A stretch of DNA of 64,000 nucleotides from Batkoa obscura. Lineage: Eukaryota > Entomophthoromycota > Entomophthoromycetes > Entomophthorales > Batkoaceae. Under the pieces are notes generated by a model. It did no database searches and had not been told where the DNA came from. It was given only the letters and a program-made list of their open reading frames with translations. Shown in pieces: positions 59,240-64,000 of this stretch (position 1 is the first letter of the stretch; each line of letters starts with the position of its first letter). The stretch is taken from positions 1,016,951 to 1,080,950 of the forward strand of contig JASVEC010000016.1 of NCBI GenBank assembly GCA_030770535.1, written 5' to 3'. The translations under genes were made by a program, and so were the position numbers.

Positions 59240-60805
59240 TTAACTTAAAAGTCTAAAGTTTAGATATAAATCTTTCGTCAATAATAAAAAGTTGGAAGTT
59301 AGTAAAAGAGGGGCGCCATTAGCTTGTGGGGAGTTCGGGGGGTAGGAAATAGAATATCTCGTAAGTAAGATTGAAAGTACCAATTTTTGTTCTAATATTG
59401 AGAAAAAGCTACCAATGCAAAATTTACTACCGCCTCCAAATCCAAAGAAATTCTCATTGTCGTTATTAAAATATACACTTTTGCTAATATTCTTCTTTTT
59501 ACTATCCTTTTCATTTAAAAATCTTTCTGGTATAAATTTGTCTGCATCTTTGAAATTATCATTGTCTCGATGGATATAAAATAAGTCTAGGTTAATACTA
59601 CAATCTTTAGGTATATGAAAACCGTTAACTTTAAACTCTTTTTTATTAATTCTAGTGGTTAATCTAGGCACAGCTGGATATAATCTTATAGTTTCTTTAA
59701 TAATTGCTAATAAATATTTCATTCCTTTAACTTGTTCGGAATTTGGAAACTGTATTTCATCAAGTTCTTTACAGTTATTGTACTTTTTCAATTCCATTAA
59801 CTCCATTACTTCTTTACGTGCTTTTTCCTGAATGTCTGGATTTTGAGCTAAATAGTGTAAAGTTGCTGACAATATAAAGGATGTAGTATCATGTCCGGCT
59901 AATATATATATCATTATATTATCTCTTATTTCTTTGTCACTAAACAGAATCTCATTATTTAGATTGGCCTTTATCATTAGTGTCAAAATATCGTCATTGT
60001 TATTATCCTTCATATTGTTATCCTTTATTATTTTATTTCTTTTTTCGGTTAAAATTTTACTAAAATAATCTTCAATTAAATATAAACATTGGTAAGATGA
60101 ATTTCTAAACGGATTACGTGGTGTATCAAAAATAGAAAACAATAAATAGAATGGGTTTAATGATTCTCGAATAATTTGATTATAAGCAGCTATAAAAGCT
60201 ACATTTTCATTTTCAACTGAATTAAAATCTACTCCCATAACACCTTTTCCCAAGGAATCCATAGTTATTTTCTGCATGTATTTATAGACATCAACCGAAG
60301 TATTTATAGAACGATTCGCTTGTTCCACTTTTTTAATGAAATTTAAGATAATGGAATGGAATAGGGAAGTGCCAAACTTCTTTTTAAATACTCTTTGTCC
60401 TATTTTACGGTATTTTTTCCAATCATCACCATTTGAATAAACAATATTTTTACCCATATATTTTGCAAATAGACTATTGGGAAAGTTGTCCATGGGTATT
60501 TCTTTAGGGAAATTAACAGTATCGTTCAATATCATCCTTGCTGTTTTTGGACAATTTACAATGATCTCCCATGCTCCGTATTCGAATAAAGTTAACAATT
60601 TGTATTTATTCAAATCCTTTTGAATAAATGTTTTATGCTTAACATCTCTCGGTTTGTTCGAAAACATACACTTTAAACATTGAAAAATGGATTTCGAGGG
60701 TAAATGAGTTAATTTTCCGGGTTTCTTCAATATTATAAGATAAATAATTAGAATCAAACTACCAAAGCTGATCAAAATTAGGTCTAATACTGTTATTATA
60801 CTCAT
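59240..60805 (-). CDS. cytochrome P450
   Basis: Single exon, 521 residues. An N-terminal membrane anchor (about 7-27) is followed by a short Lys-Pro hinge. The oxygen-binding I-helix AGHDTTS lies at about 303, the K-helix KETIRLYP with E-x2-R at about 370 and the PERF-type FIPERFL at about 430. The haem loop FGGGSKFCIG at about 460 supplies the cysteine ligand. All hallmarks are present, so it should be an ER-bound monooxygenase that draws electrons from an NADPH reductase. The haem loop has S-K-F instead of the usual R-x-C context (FxxGxRxCxG), that is, Lys replaces the common Arg. No family number can be given, and no partner gene nearby indicates a substrate. Confidence 0.93.
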   Translation of the reverse strand: MSIITVLDLILISFGSLILIIYLIILKKPGKLTHLPSKSIFQCLKCMFSNKPRDVKHKTFIQKDLNKYKLLTLFEYGAWEIIVNCPKTARMILNDTVNFPKEIPMDNFPNSLFAKYMGKNIVYSNGDDWKKYRKIGQRVFKKKFGTSLFHSIILNFIKKVEQANRSINTSVDVYKYMQKITMDSLGKGVMGVDFNSVENENVAFIAAYNQIIRESLNPFYLLFSIFDTPRNPFRNSSYQCLYLIEDYFSKILTEKRNKIIKDNNMKDNNNDDILTLMIKANLNNEILFSDKEIRDNIMIYILAGHDTTSFILSATLHYLAQNPDIQEKARKEVMELMELKKYNNCKELDEIQFPNSEQVKGMKYLLAIIKETIRLYPAVPRLTTRINKKEFKVNGFHIPKDCSINLDLFYIHRDNDNFKDADKFIPERFLNEKDSKKKNISKSVYFNNDNENFFGFGGGSKFCIGSFFSILEQKLVLSILLTRYSISYPPNSPQANGAPLLLTSNFLLLTKDLYLNFRLLS

Positions 60806-61473
60806 TTTATATTTGTATGGTTCTATTATTTTCGAAAAATAATAATGCCAGTGGCAGCAAATTCTATAAACTTTATCTTTATTTTGCTTTTATCTCTTTT
60901 TATACTTTTTTATTGTTCCCTACTTTTATTGCAAGTTACATATTGCTGTGATTTACTATTATTACTATCACAAGTGTATCCCTCAATTTATGTAAAAGTA
61001 AGTGTGGTACTTTTATTATTTTTAGAATATACTTTTTATACAATATCATTTTAATATAATTCTATTAAATATGGAAATTAAACCAAATTAGTTTTTGTTT
61101 GATTGCATTTAATTAGCCACATATATAGTTAAAGCAAGTATATTTATCTTATTATTTAATATCTAAATAATGTAATAAATAATGTAATAAATAATGTTCT
61201 ATTTACTTATATAGTATAGTAATGGTCATTTATTCCAAACACGGGGCTCACATATTAAATATTATAATATATCTGGCGTTTCAATGAATTAAGAGCTATA
61301 ATATTTTATAGAACATAATACATAAATGCATCAATATAAATTCGTAGACCAATAAATTAATAATTCCAAGATTAAATCACCAAATAACCTTTCTAAGACT
61401 TTGTCTTAAAGTAAGAAAGTATAGTTATCTAAAAAAGTATATTCAACCGACTGTTGTTCCTATTTAAAAATTG
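60806..61473. other. intergenic upstream of P450
   Basis: AT-rich. A 69-codon hydrophobic ORF at 60845-61054 begins 40 bases from the P450 start and is probably chance in T-rich sequence. Nothing else recognised. Confidence 0.5.
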
Positions 61474-62141
61474 TGAATAGGGATGTCTGAATTGGTTTCT
61501 TTTTTTATCCAATTTCTAAAAATTTCGCTTAAAATTCTGTAAAAACAAACTCTCTATTAAAAAAAAGTACCTAATACAGTTTAAATTATTTTATTATAAT
61601 TTATACTAAGTTAGCTGAATTTCTACTAAATTTAATATAAATTTGCAGATTAGTAAGGCTTTTACTAATATAACCTGTATGTTAATATTGGTCAAAGTTG
61701 TAGTATGTAAATAGATACATATTCTTAGAAAACTTCAGTAAGAAATATTTATTATTAACTGTTTTATAGCCAAAATTGCATATTTGCTATCAAATAAATC
61801 ATTTTAATATTATAGTTGCATTATTACTATATTACTAATTTAATAAATAACTGCGTGGGAGAGAGCGATTAGCTATTTTCATGTAATACATATAATATAA
61901 TAATAGCTTTTATTTGTTATTACAATCATTTGCTTTTTGATTATTTATTAATTTTGTTATTAATAATTTAAGTAATGTTAACATTTAATAAACTATTTGT
62001 TTGCTTAGTAAACACTGAAACTTTCAAATTTTCTATTATTTCTACAAAATAAGCTGGAGTTAATTTTTTAATTTTTCATAAACTTTATAGCTTTAATTAG
62101 ATTTATATCACCTTTTTTGATCTATCAGATACCAAATAACA

Positions 62142-62247
62142 ATATAGGGATGCATTTTTTTGTTTAAGAACTTTACTGATAGGTTATCCACTCAAGTAGT
62201 ACTTAAAGAATGGAAAAAGTAATAAAACCAAAAAAAATACCACCATA
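62142..62247 (+). repeat. MITE copy 21
   Basis: ATATAGGGATG...ATACCACCATAG, inserted in transposon copy F. Confidence 0.85.
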
Positions 62248-62552
62248 GTTTATTACTATATTTAATAAAACGTAAATACTTTTTAATACTTTGTATTTTT
62301 ATTATTTTTATATCTTTATTTTTTTTATAGCTTTTAAAAATTACGTCCGTTTTATTATTAACAGTTAACTTAATAATTTTGAAATTAATCAGTTAATGTT
62401 TAAATTAGTATTTACTTTATGAATTTTTTTAATATATAATGTAAAAACTTTTAAAATCCAAAAAGGTTCTTTATATCTGCATATATATTAATTTTTATAA
62501 ACTTTTTAAGTAGAAGCTTTTTAAGTATTAAACCAATTAAACAATTTATTGC

Positions 62553-62660
62553 ATATGGGGGGATGTATTTCTGTGTTTAAGAATTTTACTAACAATCCTT
62601 CCGCTCAAGTGGTGCTTAAAAAGTAGAAAAAGTAATGAAATAAAAAAAACATCCCCATAT
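62553..62660 (+). repeat. MITE copy 22
   Basis: ATATGGGGGGATG...ACATCCCCATAT, complete. Confidence 0.92.
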
Positions 62661-62827
62661 ACTGAATTATGATTTAGTATTTCAGATAGATAATCAAAAT
62701 AAACTTTGTCTATTGTTTTATCATTTTCAAATATAAAACACTAAAACTTAATATTGATATAGCTTATTTATTATAATAGTCTAAATTTATTAATCTGATC
62801 TTGTTTGTTTCTATGTTTTATTTAAGT

Positions 62828-63391
62828 TGTGAAATATCGCTTTGTCAGCTCAATGATTGATTATAGCATAATGAACATTTAAGCCGTTGTGTTCTCAAAT
62901 TCAGAGACAATCAATCCCACGCTCTTAGTTTGATTTACTATGGGAATTTCTAGCTTCATCCCAAAGAATATCATCCTCTCGTTTTGATATCTATGTTTGT
63001 TGGAGTATAAAAGAGCTTTTAGAATATGGGGATGTATTTTTGTTTCTAACAATTTTACTAACAATTTTTCGACTCAAATAGCGCTTGGAAGGTGGAAAAG
63101 TAATGAAGGCAAAAAAACATACTCATATAGTAGTTCGGAGCTTTTCAATTGAATTATTCCCTGGTATCTCGTACGCTTAATAAAGCTACTAAATCTCTCT
63201 GATAATATTTCACATAGATTTTACAGTAGTATTGTCTATTCTATTTGTCTTACATAGTCCATAGCCTATTACGTGCTATTCTTCATAATTCAAGTCCATC
63301 TTAGTTACATAAACTAAGACCTTTCGACTCACAGCTAGTCAATCAAGCGATAATTATTATTAACTCCAATCACTGAGTACCAGATTTCACA
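62828..63391 (-). repeat. 436-bp TIR repeat, copy R3, split by a MITE
   Basis: TGTGAAATATCGCTTTGTCA at the left, CTGAGTACCAGATTTCACA at the right, minus orientation relative to R1; length without the MITE about 459 bases. Confidence 0.8.
63024..63128 (+). repeat. MITE copy 23, inside R3
   Basis: ATATGGGGATG...ACATACTCATAT, complete; R1 has no insertion at the matching place. Confidence 0.92.
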
Positions 63392-63406
63392 AAGTCTAAA
63401 ATCATT

Positions 63407-63512
63407 ATATGGGGCTGTTTTTTTTTAGTTTCATTATTTTTCCATTTTTTAAGCGCTATTTGAGTGGAAAGATTGTAGTAAAATTCTTAAATAAAAAAAC
63501 ACATCCCCATAT
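63407..63512 (-). repeat. MITE copy 24
   Basis: ATATGGGGCTG...ACATCCCCATAT, complete, very similar to copy 2. Confidence 0.93.
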
Positions 63513-63736
63513 AGCTTTTATTATTTAATTCTTTAATAGTTTCATTAAATATATTTTTTCAAGTATTAATATTATATTAATATGATTTATATAACTTTTT
63601 GTTTTTATTAAAAGATTTTATCTGTGCTTTATTTTTTGTTGGTGTATTTATTTTATTTTCAAATAACTTTTTTCTAATTGTATACTAGGCATATACTGCA
63701 TAAATCTGGTTTGCTGCATTTTTAAAATTATTTAAT

Positions 63737-63840
63737 ATATGGGGATGTATTTTTTTATTTAAGAACATTACTAACAATTTTCCACTCAAACAGCACTTAA
63801 GAAATGGAAAAAGTAACGAAATCAAAAAGCATCCTCATGT
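63737..63840 (+). repeat. MITE copy 25
   Basis: ATATGGGGATG...GCATCCTCATGT, complete, at the right edge of the old transposon copy. Confidence 0.9.
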
Positions 63841-64000
63841 GCTCTGTTAATTGTTTCATATGAAAGTAACCTTTATTTTGAATTAGGTTACACATAAAAC
63901 AAAGATCTCCAGGATAGCATATCATTGCTAATAAATTTAACCAATTTTTTTATAGTTATTTATAACCCATATTCTTATTTCAAAAGACTCAAATAAGTTT

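Larger units (their letters stand above)
61474..63736 (-). mobile_element. old transposon copy F, opened by nested repeats
   Basis: The left part 61474-62345 is a diverged minus-strand copy of the transposon 3' half (terminus GATGTCTGAATTGGTTTC, then GGGAGAGAGCGATTAGC). The ORF part resumes at 63515-63736 (TTCATTAAATATATTTTTTC, then a Cys-poor stretch). Between them lie about 1.2 kb with MITEs, a 436-bp repeat and unassigned sequence. At 63675-63690 it has a single copy of the 7-base unit that is duplicated in the young copies. Confidence 0.7.

Noticed and set aside
60845-61054. 69-codon hydrophobic ORF
   Set aside because: Leu/Phe/Ser run produced by T-rich sequence upstream of the P450; no family resemblance.
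62879-63064. 61-codon minus-strand ORF
   Set aside because: Lies in the 436-bp repeat R3 and the MITE inside it; not coding in R1 or R2.
1-64000. CRISPR array, bacterial operon or rRNA genes
   Set aside because: No regularly spaced identical repeats with unique spacers, no ribosome-binding sites, and no rRNA-like conserved blocks were seen; the genes are intron-bearing and eukaryotic.

Overview
The window is nuclear DNA from an AT-rich fungus (roughly three quarters A+T by eye). Genes have short GT-AG introns (about 40-160 bases). The fungal markers are a Zn2Cys6 activator with a fungal-specific middle region, an SRF/Mcm1-type MADS protein, a cyanide-insensitive alternative oxidase, a Ctr copper permease and a Kgd4-like subunit. 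The composition and the load of small repeats suggest an early-diverging lineage (Mucoromycota/Glomeromycotina- or Entomophthorales-like), but I cannot fix the taxon. The copper-transporter and zinc-cluster genes end in TGA, so TGA is an ordinary stop in this nucleus.

Region 1 to 34.9 kb is the gene-bearing part: the tail of a Cue1-like ER protein, CAND1, KGD4, a Ctr copper transporter, a decayed foreign gene, a Ser/Thr kinase, ribosomal protein eL43, alternative oxidase, a RasGEF, ornithine aminotransferase, tRNA-Ile(AAT), the NC2-beta transcription subunit, SDH3, a Zn2Cys6 factor and a MADS-box factor. Three encode mitochondrial proteins (KGD4 and SDH3 of the TCA cycle, AOX of the respiratory chain). 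They are not arranged as an operon-like unit; this is ordinary eukaryotic gene order.

Region 34.9 to 49.9 kb is a transposon island. It holds several copies of one TIR-bounded DNA transposon of about 1.9 kb. Two of the copies lie in near-identical palindromic blocks 10 kb apart. A roughly 436-bp TIR family, a tRNA-Val(AAC) and many copies of a roughly 105-bp MITE are also present. The MITE occurs about two dozen times across the whole window, and its ends match those of the transposon.

Region 50.3 to 60.8 kb has genes again: a truncated (2/2) haemoglobin with a basic, CaaX-like tail, an enoyl-CoA hydratase/isomerase, an unrecognised five-exon gene, a triple-KH RNA-binding protein, a TM9SF3-type nonaspanin and a cytochrome P450. 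From 61.5 kb to the end lies an old transposon copy broken open by nested MITEs and a 436-bp repeat.

The most unusual item is at 8.77-9.69 kb (minus strand). It is a protein-coding-like stretch that has no TAA/TAG over its main part and carries TGA where tryptophan fits. It therefore reads like a gene from a UGA=Trp code (mitochondrion, mitochondrial plasmid, mollicute or an associated virus) stranded in a nucleus that uses TGA as stop.
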